Positions 52,753 through 61,685 of a DNA stretch of 64,000 nt are shown here, one piece after another. A program made the position numbers and the translations under genes. The DNA comes from Streptomyces europaeiscabiei (GTDB lineage: Bacteria > Actinomycetota > Actinomycetes > Streptomycetales > Streptomycetaceae). The DNA lies in the NCBI RefSeq assembly GCF_036346855.1, contig NZ_CP107841.1, positions 10,234,001 to 10,298,000 of the forward strand, in the 5' to 3' direction. Numbering within the stretch: position 1 is the first letter of the stretch; each line of letters opens with the position of its first letter. Below the pieces are notes generated by a model that saw only the letters and a program-made list of their open reading frames with translations, was not told the DNA's origin and did not search any database.

Positions 52753-53388
52753 CTATTCGTCCGTGACCACGACGATGTCGAGCGTTCGCGGTCCGTGCAC
52801 GCCCTCCACACGGTCCAGTTCGATGTCGCTGGTCGCTGAGGGGCCGGAGATCAGGGTCAGCGGCCGGTACGGGTGGAGCAGGCTCAACGCCTCGGGCACA
52901 TCAGCGGCGATCCGGCTCGTCCTGACCACGCAGACATGCTGGTCCGGCAGCAGGGTCAGCGCACGGCGTCCCTGTCCGGGCCCGCTGTCGAGGACGACCG
53001 TGCCGGTGAGGGCGATCGCTGCGGCGACGGTGGTGAGCACGGCGTCCGCCGCGTCGAGCTGTCGGACCGTCAGTGGCGGGACGTCCTCCAGCCGGGACCA
53101 GGGGCCTTCGGGTACCAGTTGTTCGGGGAAACCTGGCGGCACCACAAGGGATTTCGCTCCGGTGCGCGCCAGTGCACGGCCCACGGTGGCGACGGCGTCG
53201 GACGGCCGAACGCAGACGACGGTGGCGCGGTAGTCGGCGGCACGTTCGATGAACAGCTCGACGACGTCCAGCCCTGCCCGGTGGGAGCGCACTTCATGTG
53301 GGACGGAGTCGCCGTCGGCGGCCTCGGCACCTGGTACGTCGGCCAGCGCGCTCCGGATGTCGCGCAGTACGGTGTCGCGGCCGCTCAT
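52753..53388 (-). CDS. lutC: Lactate utilization protein C (LutC/YkgG family)
   Basis: 211 residues from ATG 53388, behind GGAAGGG; the start overlaps the lutB stop (ATGA). The LUD domain is seen in 'GAKSLVVPPGFPEQLVPEGPW', 'ADAVLTTVAAAIALTGTVVLDSGPGQGRRALTLLPDQHVCVV' and 'LTLISGPSATSDIELDRVEGVHGPRTLDIVVV'. LutABC together oxidise L-lactate to pyruvate. Last gene of the long minus-strand operon. Confidence 0.92.
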   Translation of the reverse strand: MSGRDTVLRDIRSALADVPGAEAADGDSVPHEVRSHRAGLDVVELFIERAADYRATVVCVRPSDAVATVGRALARTGAKSLVVPPGFPEQLVPEGPWSRLEDVPPLTVRQLDAADAVLTTVAAAIALTGTVVLDSGPGQGRRALTLLPDQHVCVVRTSRIAADVPEALSLLHPYRPLTLISGPSATSDIELDRVEGVHGPRTLDIVVVTDE

Positions 53389-54869
53389 CGGCCCTTCCCT
53401 TCCGTCGTCATACGGTCTTCGCCTCTCGTCCGTCTCCACCAGGCGCTCAGGGACTCGCGGGCCGGCGCGGGGGTGTCCCGGGTGGCGGACCAGCGGGCGA
53501 ACGGGCCGGGCAGGGCACCGATCAGGCCGTCGCGGGCCACCAGCCGGGCGCCGAGGGCGGCGAGTCGCTGCACCGCCGCCAGTTGCCTCGGGGAGGACAG
53601 CACCGCGCCCGCGGCCTTCATGGCGAGCGCCTCGGGGGTGGGCAGCAGCCGGTCCCGGCGTTTGGCCTCCACGGCCTTCGCCCGCAGGTGGACCAGCACC
53701 TCCGGAATGTCGATCTTGACCGGGCAGGCGTCATAGCACGCTCCGCACAGGGTGGAGGCGAAGGGCAGCGAGGCCGCGTTCTCGATGCCGACGAGCTGCG
53801 GGGTGAGCACGGCGCCGATGGGGCCGGGGTAGACCGACCCGTAGGCGTGGCCGCCGGTGCGCTCGTACACCGGGCACACGTTCAGGCACGCCGAGCAGCG
53901 GATGCAGGACAGCGCCTGGCGGCCCACCTCGTCGGCGAGAGTGGCGGTGCGGCCGTTGTCGAGGAGGACCAGATGGAAGTCCTGCGGCCCGTCGCCCTCG
54001 GTGACGCCGGTCCACAGAGAGGTGTACGGGTTCATCCGCTCGCCGGTCGACGAGCGGGGCAGGAGCTGGAGGAAGACGTCCAGGTCGGCGAAGGAGGGCA
54101 GGACCTTCTCGATGCCCATGACGGTGATCAGGGTCTCCGGCAGGGTCAGGCACATCCGGCCGTTGCCCTCGGACTCCACGACCACCACCGTTCCGGTGTC
54201 GGCGGCCGCGAAGTTGGCCCCGGAGACGGCCACCTTGGCCCGCAGGAACTTCTCCCGCAGATGGAGCCGGGCCGCTTCCGCCAGGTCGTGTGGGTCGTCG
54301 GTGAGCCCCTCGGGAGCGGGCCGGCCCCACTTCCTCATCTGGTGCCGGAAGATCTCCCGGATCTCGGAGCGGCCCCGGTGGATGGCCGGCACCAGGATGT
54401 GCGAGGGCCTGTCGCCGCCCAACTGCACGATGAGTTCGGCGAGATCGGTCTCGTAGGCGCGGATGCCCGCTTCGCCGAGCGCCTCGTTGAGGCCGATCTC
54501 CTGGGTCGCCATCGACTTGACCTTGACGACCTCGCTCTCGCCGGTCGCCCGCACCAGCCGTGTGACGATGGCGTTCGCCTCGGCCGCGTCCGACGCCCAG
54601 TGGACCGTGCCGCCGGCGGAGGTCACCGACTCCTCAAGGCGCAGGAGATGGCGGTCGAGGTGGCGCAGAGTGCGGCGCTTGAGGGCCGCCGCCGTCTCCC
54701 GCAGGTCCTCCCAGTCGTCGAGCTCGGCGGTGACCGCCAGCCGCCTGTCCCGGATGGTGCCGGTGGCCCGGCGCAGGTTCGCGCGCAGCCGGGTGTCGGC
54801 GAGCGCGGCGCGTGCCGCCTCGGGGAAGGCCGGGGAGCCCAGCCATACGACGTTGTCGGCACCACTCAC
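53385..54869 (-). CDS. lutB: Lactate utilization iron-sulfur protein B (LutB)
   Basis: 494 residues from GTG 54869 (GTGA overlap with lutA). N-terminal LUD domain ('VVKVKSMATQEIGLNEALGEAGIRAYETDLAELIVQL', 'VAVSGANFAAADTGTVVVVESEGNGRMCLTLPETLITVMGIEKVLPS'), then two 4Fe-4S sites: 'CIRCSACLNVCPVY' and 'CGACYDACPVKIDIP'. It carries electrons for lactate oxidation in the cytoplasm or at the membrane. Confidence 0.93.
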   Translation of the reverse strand: MSGADNVVWLGSPAFPEAARAALADTRLRANLRRATGTIRDRRLAVTAELDDWEDLRETAAALKRRTLRHLDRHLLRLEESVTSAGGTVHWASDAAEANAIVTRLVRATGESEVVKVKSMATQEIGLNEALGEAGIRAYETDLAELIVQLGGDRPSHILVPAIHRGRSEIREIFRHQMRKWGRPAPEGLTDDPHDLAEAARLHLREKFLRAKVAVSGANFAAADTGTVVVVESEGNGRMCLTLPETLITVMGIEKVLPSFADLDVFLQLLPRSSTGERMNPYTSLWTGVTEGDGPQDFHLVLLDNGRTATLADEVGRQALSCIRCSACLNVCPVYERTGGHAYGSVYPGPIGAVLTPQLVGIENAASLPFASTLCGACYDACPVKIDIPEVLVHLRAKAVEAKRRDRLLPTPEALAMKAAGAVLSSPRQLAAVQRLAALGARLVARDGLIGALPGPFARWSATRDTPAPARESLSAWWRRTRGEDRMTTEGKGR

Positions 54870-55606
54870 CGCAGGTCCCCTTCCGTTGAGGCCAGGATCT
54901 CGGCCAGGTGCATCGTCCCGACGCCGGTGCGCAGCCGGGACAGGCCGCCGCCGATGTGTGTGAGGCAGGAGTTGTCGCCCGCGCACAGGATCTCGGCGCC
55001 GGTGTCCTGCACATGGCGCATCTTGTCGGCCAGCATCGCGTTGGAGACCTCCGCGTTCTTCAGGGCGAAGGTGCCGCCGAAGCCGCAGCACGACTCCGCG
55101 TCGGGCAGTTCGACGAGGTCGATGTCCTTCACCGCGCGCAGCAGCCTGAGCGGCCGGTCGCCGACGCGCAGCATGCGCAGCGAGTGGCACGTCGGGTGGT
55201 AGGTGACGCGGTGCGGGAAATACGCACCGACATCGGTGACGCCGAGAACGTCGACGAGGAGTTCCGACAGCTCGTACACCGTCGGCACCACCCGCTCGAC
55301 CGCCTCGGCGAGGGCGGAGTCGCCGTACTGGTCCGCCACCACCCGGTGGTGGTCGCGCACCATGCCCGCACAGGAGCCGGAAGGGGTGACCACGGCGTCG
55401 TAGCCCGCGAAGACCTCCGCGAAGCGGCGCACCATGGGCAGGGTCTCCGGGCGGTAGCCGGTGTTGAAGTGCATCTGGCCGCAGCAGGTCTGGCCCTGCG
55501 GGAACTCCACGGTGTGGCCGAGGCGCTCCAGCAGTTCGGTCACCGCGCGGCCGGTGCGGGGGAACATCATGTCGTTGAAACAGGTGATGAAGAGGGCTAT
55601 GCGCAT
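54866..55606 (-). CDS. lutA: Lactate utilization protein A (LutA)
   Basis: 246 residues from ATG 55606, after AGGAAG. Two CCG cysteine-rich domains: 'VEFPQGQTCCGQMHFNTGY' and 'LPDAESCCGFGGTFALKN', which bind Fe-S clusters in GlcF/LutA/HdrD-type proteins. Its start lies within the end of the upstream lactonase gene (10-bp overlap), tying lactate oxidation to the sugar pathway. Confidence 0.93.
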   Translation of the reverse strand: MRIALFITCFNDMMFPRTGRAVTELLERLGHTVEFPQGQTCCGQMHFNTGYRPETLPMVRRFAEVFAGYDAVVTPSGSCAGMVRDHHRVVADQYGDSALAEAVERVVPTVYELSELLVDVLGVTDVGAYFPHRVTYHPTCHSLRMLRVGDRPLRLLRAVKDIDLVELPDAESCCGFGGTFALKNAEVSNAMLADKMRHVQDTGAEILCAGDNSCLTHIGGGLSRLRTGVGTMHLAEILASTEGDLR

Positions 55607-56529
55607 GGTGCTTCCTGGGCGGCATGAGCGGCCTGGGAGCCGGTGGCGGTGCCGGTGACGGTCAGGCCGTAGGTCCGCAGAGCGGTTCCGGTGAAGACCT
55701 CGTGGCGTTCGGCGGGATGGAGGGCGGCCGTCAACTCCCTTGCTGTGGAAATGACGTCGGCGTAGGTGGCGCCCAGTCGGCAGACGGGCCAGTCGGAGCC
55801 GAACATCAGCCGCCGCGGGCCGAAAACGTCCAGCACGGTGTCCGCGTACGGCCGTAGATCCTCGACACTCCACGCGTCCCGGTCGGCCTCGGTCACCAGG
55901 CCGGAGAGCTTGCAGACGGTGTTGGGCAGCGAGGCCAGCAGATGCACTGCTTCCGCCCAAGGCCGCAACTCGCCCGAGGCGATGGGGGGCTTGCCCGCGT
56001 GATCGAGTACGAAGGTGAGACCGGGAAGCAGTTGGGCGGTCTCATGGGCCGCCGCGAGCTGGTGGGGCCTGACGACCAGGTCGTACACGAGCCCCGCCTC
56101 GGCCACCGCGGCGAGCCCACGCAGCACGTCCGGCCGCACCAGCCAGCGAGGATCGGATTCGCCCTGCACCTGATGGCGGATGCCCACCAGGTGCTCGCCA
56201 CCCGGCCCCTCGCGCAGCGCCGCGAGCGAGCGGGTGACATCCGGGGAGGTCAGGTCGGTCCAGCCCACGACGCCGGCCACCAGGTCGCTGTCCTGGGCCA
56301 AGGCCAGGAACTCGGGCGTCTCCTCCGGAACGTCGATCGTCTGGACCAGGACCGTCGCGGTGACGCCGACCGCCCGGGCCTCGGGCTCCAGGTCGGCGAG
56401 CAGGAAGTCGCGGCGCAGCGGGGCGAGTTCCGGACCGGTGATCCATTCCTGGTCGCGGACGGAGAGGTCCCACACGTGGTGGTGTGCGTCGATGACGCCC
56501 TCAGCGGCGTTCCCCTCCACGGCGGTCAC
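55597..56529 (-). CDS. Amidohydrolase-superfamily lactonase (L-fuconolactonase-like)
   Basis: 310 residues from GTG 56529, overlapping the reductase stop (GTGA). Amidohydrolase_2 features: metal-binding 'VIDAHHHVWDLS' (HxH), 'FVLDHAGKPPI' with a conserved His, and 'RLMFGSDWPVCR' with the catalytic Asp. It belongs with COG3618, whose characterised members open L-fucono-1,5-lactone or L-rhamnono-lactone. In this operon it would give the aldonate for the dehydratase. Confidence 0.87.
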   Translation of the reverse strand: MTAVEGNAAEGVIDAHHHVWDLSVRDQEWITGPELAPLRRDFLLADLEPEARAVGVTATVLVQTIDVPEETPEFLALAQDSDLVAGVVGWTDLTSPDVTRSLAALREGPGGEHLVGIRHQVQGESDPRWLVRPDVLRGLAAVAEAGLVYDLVVRPHQLAAAHETAQLLPGLTFVLDHAGKPPIASGELRPWAEAVHLLASLPNTVCKLSGLVTEADRDAWSVEDLRPYADTVLDVFGPRRLMFGSDWPVCRLGATYADVISTARELTAALHPAERHEVFTGTALRTYGLTVTGTATGSQAAHAAQEAPCA

Positions 56530-57560
56530 CCCCACGACTGCTCCTTCGGCCGATCGGCTTCTTCGACCGGTGTGGCGGCGGGGACGGGGACGTGAGGGGG
56601 CAGCAAGCCCTCGGCGCGCAGTCCGTCCCAGACCGCGGTCGGTACCGTTCGCCGCAGCTGGTCCACCGTGTCGCGGACCTCCTCGTCGGAACGCGCGCCG
56701 GACAGTACGCTCGCGACCGCCGGATGGCCGAGCGGGAAGCGCAGAGCGACCGCGCGCAGGGGTACGCCGTGGCGTTCGGTGACCGCCTTCATGCGCAGGG
56801 CCCGGTCGAGCACCCGCGGTGGGGTGGGCGCGTAGTCGTACATGGCCCCGGGCTTGGGGTCGGTGAGCAGACCCGAGTTGAACACCCCGCCGACGATGAC
56901 ACTCCTGCCGCGGGCGGCGGCCTCCGGCAGTACCTCCGCGAGCCCCTCCTGCTCCAGCAGGGTGTAGCGGCCGGCGAGGAGCACCACGTCGATGTCGGTC
57001 TCGCGCAGGAAGCGGGCGGGGAGCGCGCACTGGTTCACTCCGATGCCGATCGCCTTGACGACGCCTTCGGCGCGCAGCCGTTCCAGTGCCGGGTAGGCCT
57101 CGGTGAGGGCCTGCTCGGCGTGGTGGTCCGGGTCGTGCAGCAGGGCGATGTCCACATGGTCCAGGCCGAGGCGGTCCAGGCTGGCTTCCAGTGAGCGCAG
57201 GACGCCGTCCGAGCTGAAGTCCCAGACCCGGCGGTGGGTGCCGGGCACGGCGAAGCCGTGGGCGAGATCGTCGCCGCCGCCGCCCTCCGGGTGGGGTTCG
57301 AGCAGTCGCCCGACCTTGGTGGAGACGGTGTACGTGTCACGGGCGCGGTCGCGCAGTGCGGCGCCCAGGCGGTGCTCGGACAGCCCGAGCCCGTAGTGCG
57401 GAGCGGTGTCGAAGGTGCGTACGCCCGCGTCCCAGGCCGCCTCCACCGCGGCGGACGCGGCCTCGTCGGTGACCGGGCGGAAGAGGTTGCCGATGGCGGC
57501 GGCCCCGAACGACAGCTCGGTGACCCTGACACCGGTGGCGCCCAGCGCGGTCGCTCTCAT
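56526..57560 (-). CDS. Aldo/keto reductase (L-fucose/aldose 1-dehydrogenase-like)
   Basis: 344 residues. TIM-barrel AKR landmarks: 'GVRTFDTAPHYGLGLSEHRLGAALRD' (catalytic Asp and Tyr), 'STKVGRLLEP' (catalytic Lys), 'LDHVDIALLHDPDHH' (catalytic His) and 'VLSGARSDEEVRDTVDQLR' for cofactor binding. It resembles D-threo-aldose 1-dehydrogenase, which oxidises L-fucose to the lactone with NAD(P)+. First oxidative step of the proposed pathway. Its ATG overlaps the SDR stop. Confidence 0.87.
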   Translation of the reverse strand: MRATALGATGVRVTELSFGAAAIGNLFRPVTDEAASAAVEAAWDAGVRTFDTAPHYGLGLSEHRLGAALRDRARDTYTVSTKVGRLLEPHPEGGGGDDLAHGFAVPGTHRRVWDFSSDGVLRSLEASLDRLGLDHVDIALLHDPDHHAEQALTEAYPALERLRAEGVVKAIGIGVNQCALPARFLRETDIDVVLLAGRYTLLEQEGLAEVLPEAAARGRSVIVGGVFNSGLLTDPKPGAMYDYAPTPPRVLDRALRMKAVTERHGVPLRAVALRFPLGHPAVASVLSGARSDEEVRDTVDQLRRTVPTAVWDGLRAEGLLPPHVPVPAATPVEEADRPKEQSWG

Positions 57561-58357
57561 GCGCCGACCGCCGGGCGCAGCCGGAGCCCCTGCATGCCAC
57601 CGTCGACGGCGAGGGCGATGCCGGTGACGGAGGCAGCGGCGGGGCTCGCCAGGTAGACCACGGCCGCCGCCACCTCGTCCGCGGTGACCAGGCGGCCCAG
57701 GGGCTGGCGTGCGTCGAGGGCGGCGCTCTCCGCCTCCGGGTCGTCCGCGGCGTCCAGGAGCCGGGTCACCCAGGGGGTATCGGCGGTGCCGGGGTTGACG
57801 CAGTTGACGCGAATGCCCTCACGGACGTGGTCCGCGGCCATGGCCAGGGTCAGCGACAGCACCGCACCCTTGCTGGCGGAGTACAGGGCGCGCTGGGGGA
57901 GGCCCGCGGTGGCCGCGATCGAGCACGTATTGACGATCGCTGCGTGCGACGAGTGCCGCAGATACGGCAGGGCGGCGCGGGTGGCGCGTACCGTCCCGAG
58001 GACGTTGACGTCGAGGACGCGGTGCCACTCCTCGTCCGGGTTGTCCTCGACGCTGCCGACGGCGCCGACGCCCGCGTTGTTGACCAGGATGTCCAGGCCA
58101 CCGAGCTGTCCGGCAGCGGCCTCCACGGCGACACCTACCGAGGCGTCGTCGCCGAGATCCGCCTTGATGGCGATCAGCGGCTCGGGGACGCCGGAGGGGG
58201 CGAGGTCGAGGACGGCCACCGTGGCGCCGTGCTCGGCCAGCATCCGGGACGTGGCCAGCCCGATGCCGGACGCGCCGCCGGTGACGAGGGCCCTCAGCCC
58301 TGACAGGCCGCTCAAGCTGCTCAACCGACTCGACTTGCTCAAGGGGGCGCCTTTCAC
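57557..58357 (-). CDS. Short-chain dehydrogenase (2-keto-3-deoxy-L-fuconate 4-dehydrogenase-like)
   Basis: 266 residues from GTG 58357, which overlaps the hydrolase stop (GTGA). SDR motifs: 'ALVTGGASGIGLATSRML' (TGxxxGIG), 'LDILVNNAGVGAVG' (NNAG), Ser in 'IVNTCSIAATAG' and the YxxxK 'ALYSASKGAVL'. In sugar-acid pathways this enzyme oxidises 2-keto-3-deoxy-fuconate (or rhamnonate) to the 2,4-diketo acid that the FAH hydrolase cleaves. The specific substrate is inferred from neighbours. Confidence 0.88.
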   Translation of the reverse strand: MKGAPLSKSSRLSSLSGLSGLRALVTGGASGIGLATSRMLAEHGATVAVLDLAPSGVPEPLIAIKADLGDDASVGVAVEAAAGQLGGLDILVNNAGVGAVGSVEDNPDEEWHRVLDVNVLGTVRATRAALPYLRHSSHAAIVNTCSIAATAGLPQRALYSASKGAVLSLTLAMAADHVREGIRVNCVNPGTADTPWVTRLLDAADDPEAESAALDARQPLGRLVTADEVAAAVVYLASPAAASVTGIALAVDGGMQGLRLRPAVGA

Positions 58358-59205
58358 GCTTGGCCGAAGGTCTGGCGCTGGGCGCCGAGCCCGTCGACGG
58401 ACAGCTCGACGGTGTCGCCGGGACGGAGGTAGGGGGAGCCGGGAAGGCCGAGGGCCACACCCGCCGGAGTACCGGTGTTGATCACGTCGCCCGGCTCCAG
58501 GACCATGTACTGACTCAGGTACGACACGATGTGGCCGACCGGGAAGATCATGTCGCCGGTGTGGCCGTCCTGCCGCTTCACGCCGTTGACGCTCAGGTGC
58601 AGCCCGAGGTCCTGCGGATCGCCGACCTCGTCGGCGGTCACCAGCCACGGTCCGAGCGGGTTGAACGTCTCGCAGGACTTGCCCAGGTCCCACTGCGAGG
58701 AGTACTCCAGCTGGAACTCGCGCTCGGAGACGTCGTGGCTGATCGCGTACCCCGCGATCACGGCCCGCGCGGCGTCCGGCCCGTCGAGGTAGCGGGCCCG
58801 CCGTCCGATGACGACCGCCAGCTCGACCTCCCAGTCGGTCTTCACGGAGCCGCGGGGGATCAGCACCTCGTCGTACGGGCCGACGACCGTACCCGGGTCC
58901 TTCATGAAGACCACCGGCCGCGCCGGGATCGCCGCGCCGGTCTCGGCGGCGTGGTCACGGTAGTTCAGACCGACGCAGACGATCTTGCTGGGACGGGCCA
59001 CGGGTGCTCCGATCCGTACACCGTCCGCGTCCAGTTCGGGCAGTGCTCCCGCCGCAACCGCCGCCCGGGCCCGGTCGACGCCGTTCGCCCAGAGGAATGC
59101 GCCGTCGATGTCGGAGGTCACGGAGGACAGATCGAGCAGTCGGCCCTCCTCGGTGCGGACGGCGGGCCGCTCCTCGCCGGGCGCGCCGACTCGTAGAAGT
59201 CTCAC
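58354..59205 (-). CDS. Fumarylacetoacetase-family hydrolase (2,4-diketo-3-deoxy-L-fuconate hydrolase-like)
   Basis: 283 residues. I prefer GTG 59205 (VRLLRVGAPGEERPAV), seven bases after AAGGAA, over ATG 59223, which has no Shine-Dalgarno. FAH motifs: 'KIVCVGLNYRDHAAETGA', 'PVVFMKDPGTVVGPYD', 'KTDWEVELAVVIGRRARYL' (metal-binding E-x-E) and 'DVINTGTPAGVALGL'. Members next to SDR dehydrogenases hydrolyse 2,4-diketo-3-deoxy sugar acids to pyruvate plus L-lactate. This fits the lut genes at the end of the operon. Confidence 0.89.
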   Translation of the reverse strand: MRLLRVGAPGEERPAVRTEEGRLLDLSSVTSDIDGAFLWANGVDRARAAVAAGALPELDADGVRIGAPVARPSKIVCVGLNYRDHAAETGAAIPARPVVFMKDPGTVVGPYDEVLIPRGSVKTDWEVELAVVIGRRARYLDGPDAARAVIAGYAISHDVSEREFQLEYSSQWDLGKSCETFNPLGPWLVTADEVGDPQDLGLHLSVNGVKRQDGHTGDMIFPVGHIVSYLSQYMVLEPGDVINTGTPAGVALGLPGSPYLRPGDTVELSVDGLGAQRQTFGQA

Positions 59206-59266
59206 TGGGGGTTTCCTTGCCATGAGTGGTTGTCGGGTGGCTCGGGCGGGGGACGGCGGATGACCG

Positions 59267-59605
59267 TCACGGTGTGCCGGGATCGCTCAGATGCCAGATC
59301 TCGGTCAGGTCCGACCAGCTGCCCCCGGTGCCGGTATCGGCCCAGGGCTCCTGGCAGGGGTCGGTGAGCTTCCACCATGCCTGGGTGGCCGCGTCGGCGC
59401 CGATCGCGGCCATGTCGGCCTCGAAGTCGTCGCCGTGGTACTCGAAGTAGCCGAACAGCGTGTCCTCGCGCAGAAAGATGCTGTAGTTGCGGATGTTCGC
59501 GGCCCGCAGCGCGGCCTCGACGCCCGGCCAGACCGCGGAGTGCAGGCGCAGATACAGCTCACGGTGCTCGGGCCGCAGGCGGACCGTCTGGGCAACGCGT
59601 TTCAT
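59267..59605 (-). CDS. L-rhamnose/L-fucose mutarotase family protein
   Basis: 112 residues from ATG 59605, six bases after GGAAGGA. RhaM fold: 'VRLRPEHRELYLRLHSAVWPGVEAALRAANIRNYSIFLREDTLFGYFEYHGDDFEADMAAI', 'QAWWKLTDPCQEP'. It interconverts the anomers of a 6-deoxy-hexose so that the dehydrogenase is supplied with its preferred form. Family sure; rhamnose versus fucose not decided by sequence alone. Confidence 0.9.
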   Translation of the reverse strand: MKRVAQTVRLRPEHRELYLRLHSAVWPGVEAALRAANIRNYSIFLREDTLFGYFEYHGDDFEADMAAIGADAATQAWWKLTDPCQEPWADTGTGGSWSDLTEIWHLSDPGTP

Positions 59606-59640
59606 CGGGGGTCCTTCCGCTGGGTGTGGGCGGCGTTGTC

Positions 59641-59663
59641 GGCAAGCCCGCCTCGGGCGTGCC
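59641..59663 (-). terminator. Intercistronic hairpin
   Basis: GGCAAGCCCG and CGGGCGTGCC pair with one mismatch around a 3-base loop, in the 170-bp gap between the permease and mutarotase genes. Likely partial terminator or RNA-stability element separating transport from catabolic genes. Confidence 0.45.
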
Positions 59664-59775
59664 TGGTAACGGACTGGCGTGGCCGTCCGCAGGGCGTGGG
59701 GCTCGGCACGGCACCGACGTCAGGGGGAGCGCCGGTTGGATACGGCGGCGCCAGGGGTGTGGCTGCCGCCTCACC

Positions 59776-60756
59776 TCACTCCTTGGTCGCACCGGCGAGC
59801 ATGCCGGCCACGAGGGCGCGTTGGGAGAAGAGGAACACGATCAGGACGGGGACGATGGTCACCAGGGTGGCCAGGGCCAGTTCGGGCCGCATGATCTGGT
59901 TTCCGGTGCCGCTGGAGGTGTTGAACAGCGGTGAGGCGGCGAGCAGGTTGTTCAGCCCCACCTGCGCCGGATACTGGGAGCTGTCGGGCAGCATCACGAA
60001 CGGCAGGAAGAAGTTGTTCCAGTTGCCGACGAAGTTGAAGAAGCCGACCAGCGCGATCACGGGCTTGGCCAGCGGCATCGCGATGAGCCGGAAGACCTGC
60101 CACTCCGAACACCCGTCTATCCGCGCGGCGGACAGCAGGTCGGAGGGGACGTTGGAGGAGAAATAGATGTAGGTGAGGTAGACCCCGAACGGGAAGAACG
60201 AGAAGGGCAGGATCACCGACCAGATCGTGCCGTCCAGGTGCACGGCGTTCATCCCCAGGTACAGGGGCAGCACCATCGCGGCCGTCGGCATGAGCATCAC
60301 GAGCATGGTGATGGTCAGCAGCATCCGTCGCCCGATGAACTGGGTGAGAGCCAGCGCGTACCCGGCGGGGATCGACGTCACGAGGGTCACGACCAGGGCG
60401 CCGAAGGTGTAGAGCGCCGAGTTCAGCAACCAGGTGAGGATGGCGCCGTCCTGGAACGCGTAGAGGTGGTGCCAGGCGTCCGCGACCGCGCCGAGAGAGC
60501 CGAAGGAGAACGGGGCGTCCCGCACGATCTGGCTGTCGGTCTTGGTCGGGGCCAGCAGGAGCCACACCACCGGCACACAGAAGAACAGCGCGGACAGGCC
60601 CATGACGATGAGCCAGGCCAGCCGGGCGGCCAGTGAGCTTGGGCGGCGCTTGCGGCGCATGGGCTTCCTCGGGCTGGTGCGAGCGCCGGCCTTACGGGGC
60701 GGCGGAGTTCGGCGGGCTGTGGTCGTGGGCCCTGTGGTCGTGGGAGCTGCGGTCAT
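59776..60756 (-). CDS. Sugar ABC importer permease (MalG-like)
   Basis: 326 residues. A Thr/Pro/Arg-rich N-terminal tail of about 40 residues, then about six spans, with the EAA loop 'DLLSAARIDGCSEWQVFRLIAMPLAKPVI' and the end 'SQRALVAGMLAGATKE'. ATG 60756 overlaps the stop of the partner permease (ATGA). Confidence 0.88.
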   Translation of the reverse strand: MTAAPTTTGPTTTARRTPPPRKAGARTSPRKPMRRKRRPSSLAARLAWLIVMGLSALFFCVPVVWLLLAPTKTDSQIVRDAPFSFGSLGAVADAWHHLYAFQDGAILTWLLNSALYTFGALVVTLVTSIPAGYALALTQFIGRRMLLTITMLVMLMPTAAMVLPLYLGMNAVHLDGTIWSVILPFSFFPFGVYLTYIYFSSNVPSDLLSAARIDGCSEWQVFRLIAMPLAKPVIALVGFFNFVGNWNNFFLPFVMLPDSSQYPAQVGLNNLLAASPLFNTSSGTGNQIMRPELALATLVTIVPVLIVFLFSQRALVAGMLAGATKE

Positions 60757-61673
60757 CCTTCGTCCCTGTCGAACAGGCCGGTACGGAAGACGACGAGCGC
60801 CGCGCAGGCGAGGCCCAGGACGAGGAGGTCGATGGAGAGCGCCGCCGCGCCGTTGAAGTCGCCTGCCTGGAAGGCGTACTGGTAGGAGAGCTGGTTCGGT
60901 GACCAGCTGTCGGGGATCATGCCCCAGCTGGCGAGGGAGACCAGCTGTGGCTCGACGAAGAGCTGGGTGCCGGCCGCGAAGGCCAGGATCAGCATGTACG
61001 CGATCCACTTGGTGATCATCGGGATCTGGATACGAAGGGCGATCTGGAGCGTACTGGCGCCGTCGATGCGGGCGGCCTCCAGGATCTCGTCCGGGATGCT
61101 GTTGAGCGCGCCGTACATGACCACGATCCAGCCGCCGGCCCCGGTCCAGAAGGCGATGACGGTGAACAGCACCGGCAGGTGGCCGGGGGCGTTGACCTGG
61201 GCGAGGGTGTTCCAGCCGAAGCCCTTCAGTAGCCAGCCGACGGGGCTGGCGGCCGGGTCGAGGAGGATCAGGAAGAGCAGGACGCTCGCCACCCCGGCGA
61301 GGGCACCCGGCAGGTAGAACAGGAACCGCAGGCTGGTGGAGGTCCTGCGCATGCGGCCGTGCAGCATCAGGGAGAGCAGCACCACCAGGATCATCAGGCT
61401 GGCCATCCAGATCAGCAGGTACAGGCCGATGTGGAGGAAGGCCGGTCCGAAGCGGTAGTCGGTGAACGTCCGGGTGAAGTTGCCGAGCCCGACGAGCTGG
61501 TTGCGGGAGTTGGACAGCGCCAGCCACACCGCGTAACCGGTGGGCAGGACGCCGAAGGCGAGCAGGAGGAGGACGTAGCCGGAGACGAAGACGTAACCGG
61601 CGCGTCCGACCGGGTTGCGGGCCGAGCGGCCGCCGAGGCGGCCGCTCCGCTCCGTTGCGAGGTGGGTGGTCAT
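60753..61673 (-). CDS. Sugar ABC importer permease (MalF-like)
   Basis: 306 residues with about six spans ('AGYVFVSGYVLLLLAFGVLPTGYAVWLAL') and the EAA loop 'EILEAARIDGASTLQIALRIQIPMI'. It follows the binding-protein gene by 12 bp. As in the arabinan operon no ATPase is encoded, so a shared MsiK-type ATPase is expected. Confidence 0.88.
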   Translation of the reverse strand: MTTHLATERSGRLGGRSARNPVGRAGYVFVSGYVLLLLAFGVLPTGYAVWLALSNSRNQLVGLGNFTRTFTDYRFGPAFLHIGLYLLIWMASLMILVVLLSLMLHGRMRRTSTSLRFLFYLPGALAGVASVLLFLILLDPAASPVGWLLKGFGWNTLAQVNAPGHLPVLFTVIAFWTGAGGWIVVMYGALNSIPDEILEAARIDGASTLQIALRIQIPMITKWIAYMLILAFAAGTQLFVEPQLVSLASWGMIPDSWSPNQLSYQYAFQAGDFNGAAALSIDLLVLGLACAALVVFRTGLFDRDEG

Positions 61674-61685
61674 CGTTCCGCTTCG